Shown here: positions 50,117-59,166 of the stretch, in pieces
Position numbering within the stretch: the first letter of the stretch is position 1
How the letters are laid out: each line of letters opens with the position of its first letter
Assembly (NCBI RefSeq): GCF_000337455.1
Contig: NZ_AOIU01000047.1
Span: 1-62,299, forward strand
Direction of reading: 5' to 3'
Length of the DNA stretch: 62,299 nucleotides
Source of the DNA: Halosimplex carlsbadense 2-9-1
GTDB taxonomy: Archaea > Halobacteriota > Halobacteria > Halobacteriales > Haloarculaceae
The notes under the pieces: generated by a model
Told to the model about the DNA's origin: nothing
Databases searched by the model: none
Seen by the model: the letters and a program-made list of their open reading frames with translations, nothing else
Program-made: the position numbers and the translations under genes

Positions 50117-50138
50117 GGCGGCCGTCCTATCGAGCGCT

Positions 50139-50882
50139 ATGTCGAGCGAGCAGTCCCTGGACGGACAGGCAGCGATCGTGACCGGCGCGAGTTCCGGCAT
50201 CGGCGAGGCGACGGCCCACGCGCTGGCCGAAGACGGGGCCGACGTGGCGCTGGCCGCCCGCCGGGAGGAGCGACTCGAATCGATCGCCGCCGACCTCGAA
50301 GACGCCTACGGTATCGAGACGCTGGTCGTCCCCACCAACGTCCGTAGCGAGGACGCCGTCGACGCGCTGGTCGAGAAGACGGTCACGGAGTTCGGCCGCC
50401 TCGACCTCCTCGTCAACAACGTCGGCGTCGTCGCCGGCGAGGGCGTCGACGACCTCTCGACGGAGGACTACCGCACGATGATGGAGGTCAACGTCGACGG
50501 CTACTTCTTCGCGACCCGGGCCGCGCTGCCCCACCTCCGCGAGACCGCCGGGACCGTCGTCTTCATCGGGAGCTTCGCCGGGCAGTACCCCCGACCGTTC
50601 AACCCCGTCTACGCGGCGACGAAGTGGTGGGTCCGCGGGTTCGCCAAGAGCGTCTCCGCCGATGTCGGCGAGGACGACGTGGCTGTCACCACTATCAACC
50701 CCGCCGAGGTCCGCAGCGAGTTCGCCAGCGAGAGCGGCGAGTCCTTCGAGGAACGGTTCGAGGAAGGCGAGGCATCGGAACCCACCGAGATCGCCGACGC
50801 CGTCCGCTTCGCCGCGAAACAGGACCCGTCGATGGTCTCCGAGATGGACCTGTACCGCCGGGACAAGCTGACGTTCTTCTGA
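50139..50882 (+). CDS. Short-chain dehydrogenase/reductase
   Basis: 247 residues. Classical SDR: cofactor loop TGASSGIG (15-22), AARREERLESI after beta 2 (Arg residues favour NADP+), NNVGV in place of NNAG, catalytic Ser 146 in IGSFAGQ and Tyr 159/Lys 163 in YAATKWW. A short C-terminal tail has MVSEMDLYRRDKLTFF. Probably cytosolic; substrate cannot be assigned. Its TATA box is well placed; the gene is monocistronic, divergent from DUF7344/DICT. Confidence 0.9.
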   Translation: MSSEQSLDGQAAIVTGASSGIGEATAHALAEDGADVALAARREERLESIAADLEDAYGIETLVVPTNVRSEDAVDALVEKTVTEFGRLDLLVNNVGVVAGEGVDDLSTEDYRTMMEVNVDGYFFATRAALPHLRETAGTVVFIGSFAGQYPRPFNPVYAATKWWVRGFAKSVSADVGEDDVAVTTINPAEVRSEFASESGESFEERFEEGEASEPTEIADAVRFAAKQDPSMVSEMDLYRRDKLTFF

Positions 50883-50897
50883 ACGGAGGCGGTCGGC

Positions 50898-51839
50898 TCA
50901 GCCACCCGTCTCGGTTCCCGTCTCCGTCGCACCGCCGGGGGTTCCGGTCTCCGTTCCGGCCGTTCCCGTCTCGGTGCCTGGGGTCTCGGTCGCCGTGCCA
51001 CCGTCGCCCTGGTTCACCGCCAGCGCGCTCCACTCGACGGTCCCTTCGTCGACGACGGTCTCCGGCGCGAGCGCGGGATCGGTGAGCGTCACGCGCGCCA
51101 GTCCCGCCGGGCCGACGCGCGGCTCCGGGAGCGCCTCGGGGTCCGCCGTCTCGAAGGCCGCGTCCGTCTCGTCGCCGACGACCACGCGCATCGCCATCCC
51201 GTAGACCTCGTGGGGCGAACAGAGGAAGTCGTAGACGCCCGGCTCCGCCAGCGCGAGCAGCCAGTGGTCCGGCTCCGGTCCCTCGCCCTCGTCGGTCGGC
51301 GTCCCCGTCTCGGTCCCGGTCTCCCCGGCGTTGGCGCCGGGAGAGACGGTCGCGGTCGGCGTTCCCGTCGCCGCCCCCGTCGGTTCCTCACCGCCTTCGC
51401 CCGGCGGGTCGACCATCTCGCCGGGGATGGAGTCGGGTCGATACCCCAACAGCGGCGACGAGACCGGGGCCACGTCCAGGGGCACTCGCCGTCGCATCCC
51501 GAACGCGGGGTGATAGGAGACGACGTTGTGGTCGGGGGTGACGAACTCGAAGCGGATCATGTCACCCGGCTCGACGGCCAGCCCGGTGGGCTGGTAGTAG
51601 AAATCGGCCGGTCGGTCGGGGTTGGTCGGCGGCCCGGTGGTCAGCGTCTCGACGGTGTGTACCGATTCGGCCTGCTGCACGCGGTCCGCCCCGCTGACCG
51701 CACCGACGTCTTCGCCGCCGACTGCTCGCCCGTCTCGCCCGCCGACGACGGCGGTCCCGCCCAGCCCCGCCAGCACCGTCCCCGCGCCCAGCGCCTTCAG
51801 TACGCCCCGCCGTGACGAGCCGCGGTTGTCTGGTGTCAT
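50898..51839 (-). CDS. Tat-exported cupredoxin (halocyanin/plastocyanin-like)
   Basis: 313 residues. N-terminal twin-arginine signal SSRRGVLKALGAGTVLAGLG, followed by a Gly/Ala-rich leader. Copper domain: EPGDMIRFEFVTPDHNVVSYHP gives His 104 (or 110); after a Thr/Glu/Gly-rich insertion (about 145-190), GVYDFLCSPHEVYGMAMRVVVGD gives Cys 207, His 210 and Met 215/217, a type 1 copper site. A second beta domain and a Thr/Gly/Glu repeat tail follow. Electron carrier or copper-binding surface protein. Convergent with the SDR gene. Confidence 0.82.
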   Translation of the reverse strand: MTPDNRGSSRRGVLKALGAGTVLAGLGGTAVVGGRDGRAVGGEDVGAVSGADRVQQAESVHTVETLTTGPPTNPDRPADFYYQPTGLAVEPGDMIRFEFVTPDHNVVSYHPAFGMRRRVPLDVAPVSSPLLGYRPDSIPGEMVDPPGEGGEEPTGAATGTPTATVSPGANAGETGTETGTPTDEGEGPEPDHWLLALAEPGVYDFLCSPHEVYGMAMRVVVGDETDAAFETADPEALPEPRVGPAGLARVTLTDPALAPETVVDEGTVEWSALAVNQGDGGTATETPGTETGTAGTETGTPGGATETGTETGG

Positions 51840-52086
51840 CCCGTGCGATCGGTCGCCTCCGGCGAACTTTGTTATCAGCGAGGTATCCGCCCGCTCGCGG
51901 CCGAAACGCGGCGCTACTCGTCGCCAGCCGGTCGACGCCGCCCGCCGTCGCGCGAGCGGGAGCCCCGACGCTCCGTCGTATGGGTGTTGTTACCGAACGT
52001 CAGGAACGAGCGCCGAGTCGCGGTCGTGAGGGGGGAGCCAGCGGCGAAAACCGTGCTACGTCGGGTGGTATCGCGGTGATACCGGC
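51840..52086. other. 247-base gap with no gene found
   Basis: Between the cupredoxin start and the ppsA stop. AT-richer patches (ctttgttatcag, gtgttgttaccg) may be promoter material for the cupredoxin gene; no open frame with acidic bias was found. Confidence 0.35.
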
Positions 52087-54402
52087 TCAGCGCACGTCGT
52101 CGAGCAGGAGCTTCTGCTCGACGCGCTTGACCTCGTGTTGCACGTCGCGGACGGCGTCGATGTTCGCGGAGATGGAGGTAACGCCCTCGTTGACGAGGTG
52201 GTCGACCATCTCGGGCTTCGAGGCGGCCTGGCCGCAGATGCTGGTGGCCACGCCGTGTTCGCGGCAGGTCTCGATGGTCTCGCTGATGAGCTTCAGCACC
52301 GAGGGGTGGAGTTCGTCGAAGATATCGGCCACGCGGCCGTTGTTGCGGTCGACCGCGAGCGTGTACTGGGTGAGGTCGTTCGTGCCGAAGGAGACGAAGT
52401 CGATGCCCGCGTCGGCCATCGACTCGACGCCAAGCGCGGCGGCGGGCGTCTCGATCATCACGCCCCAGTCGCGCTTGTCGGGGTCGATGCCCTCCTGCTC
52501 CATGAGCCGGCGGGCCTGCAACACGTCCTCGGCGTCGTTGACCAGAGGGAACATGATCTCGACGTTGTCGTAGCCCAACTCGAACAGGCGGCGGAAGGCG
52601 GCGAGTTCGTGGGCGAAGAGATCCGGGCGGTCGAGGCTGCGGCGGATGCCGCGGTAGCCGAGCATCGGGTTGTGTTCGGCGGGTTCGTCGGCGCCGCCCT
52701 CCAGCTGGCGGAACTCGTCGGTGGGGGCGTCGAGCGTGCGCACGCGGACGGGTCGGGGGTAGAACTCCTCGGCGACGCCCCGCACCCCGTCGACGATCTC
52801 GGAGACGTACTCGTCGGCGCTGTGGTCCTCGATGTAGCGCTCGGGCGTCTTGTTCGTCGAGAGGATCATGTGTTCCATCCGCAGGAGGCCGACGCCGTCG
52901 GCGCCGGTCGCCGCGGCGCGTTCGGCGGCGTCGGGGATGGAGACGTTGACCTTGACCTCCGTCGCGGTCATCGGCTTGACCGGCGCCTGCGGACGGACCT
53001 CCTCGACGGGTTCCCGTTCGTCGCCGCCGGTGGCGTCGCCCTGCTCGACGGTTCCCTTGTCACCGTCGATAGTGATGACCTGGCCGTCGTGGAGCGTCTC
53101 GGAGCCCTGTTCGGTGCCGACGATGGCCGGCACGCCGAGTTCGCGCGAGACGATGGCGGCGTGACTGGTCATGCCGCCCTCGTCGGTGACGATGCCGGTC
53201 GCGCGTTTCATCGCCGGCACCATGTCGGGGGTGGTCATCTCGGCGACGATGATGTCGCCCTCCTCGACCTTGTCGAGGTGGTCGAGCTTCCGAACGATGC
53301 GGGCCGGTCCCGAGACGCGACCGGGGCTGGCGCCGATGCCCGAGAAGACGACGTTGCCGTCGCCGCTCGAACCGCCGGATTCGGCGGCCGCGCCGCCGTC
53401 GGCGACACCGGCCACGTCACCGACGCCGTTGGAGGCGCCCTCGACCTCCTCGGCGCCCTCGTCGATAGTGGTGATCGGACGGGACTGGAGGACGTACAGC
53501 TCACCGTCGGCGATGGCCCACTCCACGTCCTGGGGGTCGCCGTAGTACGATTCGATCTCGTCGCCCAGACCCACGAGGCGGTCGAGTTCCGCCTCGGAGA
53601 GAACCTGCTCGTCGCGCTTGTCGTCGGGGACCGGGCGCTCGATCGTCTCGCCGGTCTCCTCGTCGCGGACGTGCATGACCTTCTTGGTGGCGACGGTGGC
53701 ATCGCGCAGCTCGCCCGTCTCGCGGTCGAGGACGTACTTGTCGGGGGAGACGGCGCCCGAGACCACGGCCTCACCCAGGCCCCAGGCGGACTCGATGATC
53801 GCCTGCGGGGCGCCCGTGGTCGGGTGGCTCGTGAACATGACGCCGCTCTTGTCGGCGTCGACCATCAGCTGGACGACGACGGCGATGTTGACCACGTCGT
53901 GGGAGAAGCCCTGTTCCTGTCGGTAGTAGATTGCCCGCTGTGTGAAAAGAGAGGCCCAGCAGTCCCGTACCTTGTCGAGCAGGCCCGAGCGGGTGACGTT
54001 GAGGAACGTCTCCTGCTGGCCGGCGAAGGAGGCGTCCGGGAGGTCCTCGGCCGTCGCCGACGAGCGGACCGCCACTGAGGCGTTGCCGTCCTCGACGGAG
54101 TCGTAGGCTTCGAGGATCTCCGCGCGGATCTCGTCGGGCATCTCGGTCTCCTGGATGAGTTCCTGTGCGCGCTCGGCGGCCCGCGCCAGCGCCTGGGAGT
54201 CGTCGACGGAGACGTCGACGGCCTCGAACAGTTCCTCGTCGATACCGGTCTCCTCGATGAACGACCGGTACGTCTCGGCCGTCACGACGAACCCGGGGGG
54301 CACCGGCAGACCCGCCGATGTCAGCTCCCCCAGGGATGCGCCTTTACCTCCGACCGAGTCGAAATCCTCGGCCGTAACGTCGTCCAGCCAGAGTAATGCC
54401 AT
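52087..54402 (-). CDS. ppsA: Phosphoenolpyruvate synthase
   Basis: 771 residues from the ATG at 54402 (longer frame starts upstream of the TATA-derived transcript start near 54435). ATP + pyruvate -> PEP + AMP + Pi for gluconeogenesis. N-terminal PEP/pyruvate-binding domain: SVGGKGASLGEL, VRSSATAEDLPDASFAGQQET. An acidic/Gly linker (about 325-375) precedes the phosphohistidine domain with GGMTSHAAIVSRELG. C-terminal barrel: MLGYRGIRRSLDRPDLF, VMIETPAAALGVESMADAGIDFVSFGTNDLTQYTLAVDRNN, CGQAASKPEMV. No intein is present, although PEP synthases of some archaea carry one. Confidence 0.96.
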   Translation of the reverse strand: MALLWLDDVTAEDFDSVGGKGASLGELTSAGLPVPPGFVVTAETYRSFIEETGIDEELFEAVDVSVDDSQALARAAERAQELIQETEMPDEIRAEILEAYDSVEDGNASVAVRSSATAEDLPDASFAGQQETFLNVTRSGLLDKVRDCWASLFTQRAIYYRQEQGFSHDVVNIAVVVQLMVDADKSGVMFTSHPTTGAPQAIIESAWGLGEAVVSGAVSPDKYVLDRETGELRDATVATKKVMHVRDEETGETIERPVPDDKRDEQVLSEAELDRLVGLGDEIESYYGDPQDVEWAIADGELYVLQSRPITTIDEGAEEVEGASNGVGDVAGVADGGAAAESGGSSGDGNVVFSGIGASPGRVSGPARIVRKLDHLDKVEEGDIIVAEMTTPDMVPAMKRATGIVTDEGGMTSHAAIVSRELGVPAIVGTEQGSETLHDGQVITIDGDKGTVEQGDATGGDEREPVEEVRPQAPVKPMTATEVKVNVSIPDAAERAAATGADGVGLLRMEHMILSTNKTPERYIEDHSADEYVSEIVDGVRGVAEEFYPRPVRVRTLDAPTDEFRQLEGGADEPAEHNPMLGYRGIRRSLDRPDLFAHELAAFRRLFELGYDNVEIMFPLVNDAEDVLQARRLMEQEGIDPDKRDWGVMIETPAAALGVESMADAGIDFVSFGTNDLTQYTLAVDRNNGRVADIFDELHPSVLKLISETIETCREHGVATSICGQAASKPEMVDHLVNEGVTSISANIDAVRDVQHEVKRVEQKLLLDDVR

Positions 54403-54458
54403 GACCGTATCCACAGTGTCGCCGAGGACGCTCAAGAAGTTTCCGGCCGGCACATCGG

Positions 54459-54466
54459 TAAAAAAC
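54459..54466 (-). promoter_or_regulatory. TATA-like element for ppsA
   Basis: Minus-strand agtttttt/ttac region; predicts a start near 54435 and a leader of about 33 bases before the ATG at 54402. Confidence 0.35.
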
Positions 54467-54610
54467 TTGCGCTAGAGGCGGTAACGGCGTCGTTATACCG
54501 AATATTGTTTCGGTTCCGAGTACCCGTGATACCATCACACGGGCGGCGGCCACGTGCAGTCAGCCGCAGGCCGCCGCTCGCCCCGCGGTCGGTCGCCTCG
54601 CCGGACCGGC

Positions 54611-55528
54611 TCAGGCCTCGATGATGTCGTCGTCGTCGCTCTCGGGAACCGTGAGGTCGCCGTCGAGCGTCGTGACCGCCCGGCCACCGACGCGGGGCGC
54701 CGTCTCGCCCTCCTCGCCTTCGCGGGTGTCGACCAGCACCCGTCCCGGACGGTCGAGGAAGTGCCCCTGCTCGAACACGAGCGGGTCCTCGGCGTCGAGC
54801 GCGCCCTGGTAGCGCAGATACGCGCCCACCGCGCCGCTGGCAGTCCCGGTGACGGGGTCCTCGGGGATGCCCGCCAGCGGCGCGAACGACCGCCCGTGGA
54901 GCGTCGCGTCGCCTTCGAGCGTGTCGAAGGTGAACGCGTACAGCCCTTCGGCGCCGTTCAGCTTGCAGAGCTTCTCGATCGCCGCCATATCGGGGTCGAC
55001 CGCAGAGAGCTGTTCGAAGTAGCCAACCGGAACGACGAGGAAGGGCAGGCCGGTCGAAGCGCGGGCGATCGGCAGGTCCTCGCCGACCTCCGACAGCGCC
55101 GGGGTGTCGAGGCCGAGCGCGTCGGCCGCCGCCTCGATCTCCACGTCGACCTCGCGGACCTCCGGCGGCGACTGCGTGAGCCAGACGGTGCCGTCGGGTT
55201 CGACTTCGACGTCGAGGACGCCGACTTCGGTCTCGACGGTGTGGTCGCCGTCGTCGATCGCCCCGCGGTCGGACAGCGACGCGAACGCCGCGACGGTGGC
55301 GTGGCCACAGAGGTCGACCTCGCGCTCGGGCGTGAAGTAGCGCAGCCGGTGGTCGGCCTCGTCGCTGGGAAGGACGAACGCGGTCTCGCTGGCGCCGAGT
55401 TCCGACGCGATGGCTTCCATCTGGTCGTCGGCGAGGTCGGCCGCCTCGGGGACGACCCCCGCCGGGTTGCCGGCCATCGGTTCCGTCGTGAACGCGTCGA
55501 CGAGCTGGACGCGACGGGTCTCGGTCAT
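54611..55528 (-). CDS. PhzF-family isomerase/epimerase
   Basis: 305 residues from the ATG at 55528 (TATA at 55552-55560, minus strand). PhzF/DHHA-isomerase fold of two similar domains: VQLVDAFTTEPMAGNPAGVVPEAA at the start, catalytic Glu 48 in ASETAFVLPS, DLCGHATVAAFASL, and the matching TGTASGAVGAYL and DRPGRVLVDTREGEEG of the second half. In bacteria the family includes phenazine and other ring isomerases; haloarchaeal members have unknown substrates. Monocistronic, next to the nested-repeat element. Confidence 0.85.
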   Translation of the reverse strand: MTETRRVQLVDAFTTEPMAGNPAGVVPEAADLADDQMEAIASELGASETAFVLPSDEADHRLRYFTPEREVDLCGHATVAAFASLSDRGAIDDGDHTVETEVGVLDVEVEPDGTVWLTQSPPEVREVDVEIEAAADALGLDTPALSEVGEDLPIARASTGLPFLVVPVGYFEQLSAVDPDMAAIEKLCKLNGAEGLYAFTFDTLEGDATLHGRSFAPLAGIPEDPVTGTASGAVGAYLRYQGALDAEDPLVFEQGHFLDRPGRVLVDTREGEEGETAPRVGGRAVTTLDGDLTVPESDDDDIIEA

Positions 55529-55551
55529 GTGTATCCCGTTGCCTACCTGCA

Positions 55552-55560
55552 CAATAAGAT
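55552..55560 (-). promoter_or_regulatory. TATA box for the PhzF-like gene
   Basis: Minus-strand atcttattg, 27 bases before the ATG at 55528. Confidence 0.45.
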
Positions 55561-55630
55561 ACCGGGTGTGCGTAGTGCGGTTCCATCGAGGCCACCGCGA
55601 CCGTGTCCAACCGCACTCTCCCTGGTGCCC

Positions 55631-55860
55631 CAAACAGCGTGAAAGCCCCCGCTCGCTCGTGGCCGCCGCGACTCGCTGCGCGCTTCGCTCCCTGTGGTCG
55701 CTGCAGTGCTTACTTCGTCGCGGCGGCCACGAGCGAGCGGCCCCTTTCATTCCCGCCCGCACAGACTGTCCGATCAGCCGACGCAGGTGGGAATAAAAGG
55801 GGCGACGCGTTCGACGAACCGCGGGAGTCGAACGCGTCGGGGCTTTCACGCTGTTCGCGG
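55631..55860. repeat. ~230-bp nested inverted-repeat element
   Basis: Outer ends: AACAGCGTGAAAGCCCC at 55633-55649 and its exact reverse complement at 55839-55855. Inside are three further inverted pairs: cgctcgctcgtggccgccgc..gac (23 bases, 55650-55672) with 55717-55739, loop 44; gcccctttcattccc (55740-55754) with gggaataaaaggggc (55789-55803), one mismatch; and cgacgcgttcgac (55803-55815) with gtcgaacgcgtcg (55827-55839), perfect. No gene-like frame inside. Same end motif occurs at 34091-34107. Looks like a mobile non-coding element or a strongly folded RNA. Confidence 0.7.
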
Positions 55861-55967
55861 TCTGCGTCATTCCCGCGGTCGGTGCGTCACGCCCGCGGTC
55901 GTCGGTCGCGGTACCGGCAGCCTCGTTCCGGGCAAATACCGACCCGGGAACGATCGAAACGACTCGC

Positions 55968-57149
55968 TCAGATCGGGTCGAGTTCGCCGGAGTCGTCGGT
56001 GATGAGGTCGTTGATCTCGTCTTCGCGGGTGTCGGCCTGCTGCTGGATGTTGGACTTGGCGTCGACCGCCTGGTCCTGGAGGGCGTCGATGCGGTCGACC
56101 CGCGTGACGTTCGAGAGCAGTACCGCGACCGACAGCCTGTCGGCGCCCTCGCGGGGGTCGTCGCCGGCCAGGATCTCGACGCTGTCGGTCTCGCGTTCGA
56201 GCCACTCGCGGGCGCGACGCATCCCCTTCTGGGAGAACTCCGAGGGCGGGCCGGAGACGACGACCAGCGAGCGCTCGGCGGAGTCGATCTCCGCGGGGAT
56301 GGTCAGGCGGGACTTGACGGCCTTGCGGACGAGGCCGTGGACCTTCATCGTGAGGTCGCTCTCGTCGCGGCTCTCGTCGTGGCCGTTCGTGAACCGGCTG
56401 ATGAGGCCCTTCTCCTCGCGGGTGCCAGATTCGAGGCCGGAGGAGGAGAAGGCGATGGAGCTGACGCCGCCGGTGGCCAGCGTGCGTTTGACGTCCGAGG
56501 AGTCCATGGCGGCCTCGGATATCTGGGAGCCGTCGAGTTCGCCCGCTGCGAGGAGGGTGACGACCCGACGGGCGATCTCCTCGTTGGTGCGGTCGTAGCC
56601 CGTCTCGACGGAGTCGCCGTGCTGGCGCCAGGTGTCGTTGTCGAACAGGACGAGGTTCTCGGTGGCCTCGGTGAACGAGGTGAGCGAGCGGGCGGCGTTG
56701 AACGCGGGGCGGCCGCCCTCGTCGGCGCTGGGGAGCACGCCCAGCCCGTACACCGGTTCGGCGTAGCGGTCGCTCAGTGTCTCGGCGAGGACGGGCGCGC
56801 CGCCGGAGCCGGTGCCGCCGCCGAGGCCGGCGACGACGAGGAAGCCGTCGATGTCGTGGATCGGGACGCCGTCCATCGCGCGCTCGATCTCGTGGTGGTC
56901 CTGGCGGGCGATCGTCGCGCCGACCTCGGGGTCGGCGCCCGCGCCGCGGCCCTTGACGCGCTGGTCGGTCTGCCCGATGAGGATGCGGTTGTCGCGGGGC
57001 ACGTAGTCCAGCTTGGCGAGGTCGATCTCGGCGGAGTTGACCGCGAGCGCGAAGCGACACAGCGACCGTCCCGTATTCGACTCGAACGCGAGCAGTTTGT
57101 CCACGACCTTCCCCCCGGCGTTCCCGAATCCGATCACGGCGAGATTCAT
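55968..57149 (-). CDS. CetZ tubulin/FtsZ-superfamily cytoskeletal protein
   Basis: 393 residues from the ATG at 57149 (TATA near 57173-57181, minus strand, gttaac). FtsZ/tubulin GTPase: MNLAVIGFGNAGGKVVDKLL, LAVNSAEIDLAKLD, the tubulin signature GGGTGSGGAP (110-119), NDEEIA-like helix and a C-terminal domain. It lacks the C-terminal FtsZ tail and matches archaeal CetZ, which in Haloferax controls cell shape and motility rather than division. The acidic end is disordered. The 230-bp repeat element lies just downstream of its stop. Confidence 0.9.
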   Translation of the reverse strand: MNLAVIGFGNAGGKVVDKLLAFESNTGRSLCRFALAVNSAEIDLAKLDYVPRDNRILIGQTDQRVKGRGAGADPEVGATIARQDHHEIERAMDGVPIHDIDGFLVVAGLGGGTGSGGAPVLAETLSDRYAEPVYGLGVLPSADEGGRPAFNAARSLTSFTEATENLVLFDNDTWRQHGDSVETGYDRTNEEIARRVVTLLAAGELDGSQISEAAMDSSDVKRTLATGGVSSIAFSSSGLESGTREEKGLISRFTNGHDESRDESDLTMKVHGLVRKAVKSRLTIPAEIDSAERSLVVVSGPPSEFSQKGMRRAREWLERETDSVEILAGDDPREGADRLSVAVLLSNVTRVDRIDALQDQAVDAKSNIQQQADTREDEINDLITDDSGELDPI

Positions 57150-57472
57150 GGATGCTCGTCCGGCGTGTGTTTCGTTAACTATGAGCCACTTTCTCAGGTC
57201 GGTGCGACCGCAACGTCGGCTTACCCCGATTGACTGCCCGCCGGAGGGAAAGCGGATCCGCACGGTACACGCAGGAAACTCGCAACCGACTGGCGACTGG
57301 TTCGCGGACAATCGGTAGCGGGCCGCGAGCGACCGGCTCTCGCCCCCTCCCGGGGGCTACCGGACATCCTCAGCCACCGCTCCCCGTCACCCTGCCACGC
57401 CGAGAACTACCGCCGGTCGTCCGCTACCGTTCGGTGCCAGCCCCGCACAACCGGTGTGTACCGACGCGGCGC
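57150..57472. other. 323-base gap upstream of cetZ
   Basis: Holds the cetZ promoter (gttaac, around 57177) and GC-rich sequence with short imperfect repeats (gcgagcgaccggctctcgc). No credible ORF or RNA gene was found. Confidence 0.4.
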
Positions 57473-57604
57473 TCAGCGTCGACGCCCGTCTCGTCCGCGC
57501 TCGCGTCCGTCCTCGCGGACGTACCGGAGCGCGTCGTAGAAGGCCTCGATGTCGACCTTCCCGTCGGCCTCCTTCAGGCGCTCCCGGAACTTGGTCGGCG
57601 TCAT
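57473..57604 (-). CDS. 43-aa basic protein
   Basis: Short gene read on the minus strand: ATG at 57604, 43 residues MTPTKFRERLKEADGKVDIEAFYDALRYVREDGRERGRDGRRR, helical and charged. A TATA-like agttatactt (57632-57640, minus) lies ~31 bases upstream, supporting transcription; aggag is present but only two bases before the ATG. No family recognised. It sits between the ScpA/membrane-protein genes and cetZ; the 84-base space to the next gene leaves co-transcription open. Confidence 0.5.
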   Translation of the reverse strand: MTPTKFRERLKEADGKVDIEAFYDALRYVREDGRERGRDGRRR

Positions 57605-57688
57605 GTCTCCTGTTAACACACGCCACTTCGAAGTATAACTGTTTCGACGGGGGGTGGCTGTCGGGTACGAAGCCCCAATCGCGGCGTC

Positions 57689-58009
57689 TCAGCGGGATTT
57701 CCGACGGAGCGCTGCGGCGGTGACGAGACAGCAGAGTCCGAGCGCCAGCGGGACGAGGGAGTTGGTCCGCCAGTTGCAGCCGTCGTACCACGAGAGCGCC
57801 AGCGACGGGAGTTCGACGCCGAGGACTCTGACACCCCAGGGGTCGACGCCGACCGCCTCGTAGACGGCGCTGTCGATCCCCGGACACGCCCGCTGGGTCG
57901 AACCGCCGACGCGCGCGGTCAGCCCGCAGCAGACGACACCGACGACTACGAGCGCGTACTCGGCGCGGTCGGGGACGTTCACGTCGAGATATCGGCGCCT
58001 CGGCCACAT
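57689..58009 (-). CDS. Two-TM membrane protein downstream of scpA
   Basis: 106 residues from the ATG at 58009, 27 bases after the scpA stop, so probably in the smc-scpA operon. Segments: AEYALVVVGVVCCGLTARVGG and, at the end, LVPLALGLCCLVTAAALRRKSR, with a cysteine-containing loop between (ACPGIDSAVYEAVGVDPWG and SWYDGCNWRTNS). A periplasmic disulfide between those Cys is possible. I do not recognise the family. Link with chromosome segregation is contextual only. Confidence 0.62.
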   Translation of the reverse strand: MWPRRRYLDVNVPDRAEYALVVVGVVCCGLTARVGGSTQRACPGIDSAVYEAVGVDPWGVRVLGVELPSLALSWYDGCNWRTNSLVPLALGLCCLVTAAALRRKSR

Positions 58010-58035
58010 ATTCGTGGCGACGAGCGACGCGACGG

Positions 58036-59166
58036 TCAGTCGGCGACGGCTTCCTCGGAGCCCGTGGCCGCGTTGGGGTCCTGGACCCACAGGTCGCCGA
58101 ACATCTCGTCCTGGGTGAGCCGGACGTGGCCGCGGTGGGCCAGAAAGAGCAGGCCGAGGAAGGTGAGCACGCGCGAGCCGCCGGTGTCGGATATCTCGCG
58201 GTAGAGCACCTCCTCGCGGCCCTTGTCGTACTGCTCGCGCAGCGCGTCGTGGACGTCGTCGATGATCTCGTCGACGTGCTCCTCGTGGGCCGTGTCGGTC
58301 ACGTCGGCGGCGCTGGGCTCCTCGTCCATCCGGAAGTCGTCGCCGCTGCGGTAGTCGAGCTCCTGGGTGCCCCGGTCGAAGCCCGCGGGCGAGCCGCTGG
58401 TGTCGTACTCGCGCGATTCCTTCCACCAGTTGTCCCGCTCGGCCTCCCGCAGGTCGCGAACGAGTTCGTCCAGCGTCTGGGGCATCCCGCGGGCGCGCCG
58501 GCGCTCCAGCCGGCGGTCCATCTCCGACTCCAGCGCGGCGAAGGGGTCGGGGCCCTCGAAGCCGTCGTCGGCCATCTCGCCGCCCTGTTCCCAGGGTTCC
58601 TCCCACGGTTCGTCCTCCTCCTCGCTCCCGTCGTCGAGCATCGCGTCGCTCTTCATCCGCAGGAGGACGCTCGCGTAGAACAGCGCCCGGCCGGACGTGC
58701 GCAGGTCGCCCTCGTCCAACCGGTCGAGGAACTTGTCCGTCACCGCGACGATGTCGATGTCCCACGGGTCGATCTCTCCGTCTTCGGCGAGGTTGACCAG
58801 GACCTCCACCGGCTCCTCGTCTTCCTCGTCCTCGCCGTCGCCGGCCGTCGAAGCCGCCGCGTCGGCCTCGGCGTCGATCGTGGGGTCGGGCTGGCCGTCC
58901 ACCGAGGGGTCGCCGGTGACGAGGGTGTCGGTTGCCGCCTCGTCGCCATTCCCGTCCGACTCGTCGTCGCCGCCGAACGGGTTCTCGTCGCTCTCACTCG
59001 GCCGCTGGCGGTCCTCGTGGCCCGCGATGTTCAGCGGAATCTCGTCCTCGGCGTCCTCGCTGTCTCGCGGGTCATCACTCCGTTCCTCCCCGCTCGACTC
59101 GCTCTGCTCGCGGCTCGCTTCGCTCTCCGCTCGCGTGTCCGAGTCGCTTCGCGACTCGCTAGTCAT
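58036..59166 (-). CDS. scpA: Segregation and condensation protein ScpA (kleisin)
   Basis: 376 residues. ScpA kleisin bridges SMC heads. Bacterial and other archaeal ScpA are ~250 residues; here a very acidic, disordered N-terminus (about 1-115) is added. Core: EPVEVLVNLAEDGEIDPWDIDIVAVTDKFLDRLDEGDLRTSGRALFYASVLLRMKSDAML (N-terminal helical domain that binds the SMC neck) and, at the end, the winged helix EVLYREISDTGGSRVLTFLGLLFLAHRGHVRLTQDEMFGDLWV. Overlaps the 3' end of smc by eight bases, so coupled. Confidence 0.93.
   Translation of the reverse strand: MTSESRSDSDTRAESEASREQSESSGEERSDDPRDSEDAEDEIPLNIAGHEDRQRPSESDENPFGGDDESDGNGDEAATDTLVTGDPSVDGQPDPTIDAEADAAASTAGDGEDEEDEEPVEVLVNLAEDGEIDPWDIDIVAVTDKFLDRLDEGDLRTSGRALFYASVLLRMKSDAMLDDGSEEEDEPWEEPWEQGGEMADDGFEGPDPFAALESEMDRRLERRRARGMPQTLDELVRDLREAERDNWWKESREYDTSGSPAGFDRGTQELDYRSGDDFRMDEEPSAADVTDTAHEEHVDEIIDDVHDALREQYDKGREEVLYREISDTGGSRVLTFLGLLFLAHRGHVRLTQDEMFGDLWVQDPNAATGSEEAVAD

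Noticed and set aside
52087..54402. Intein inside PEP synthase
   Set aside because: The gene is the normal length (771 codons) with uninterrupted catalytic motifs; only an acidic/Gly linker is inserted.
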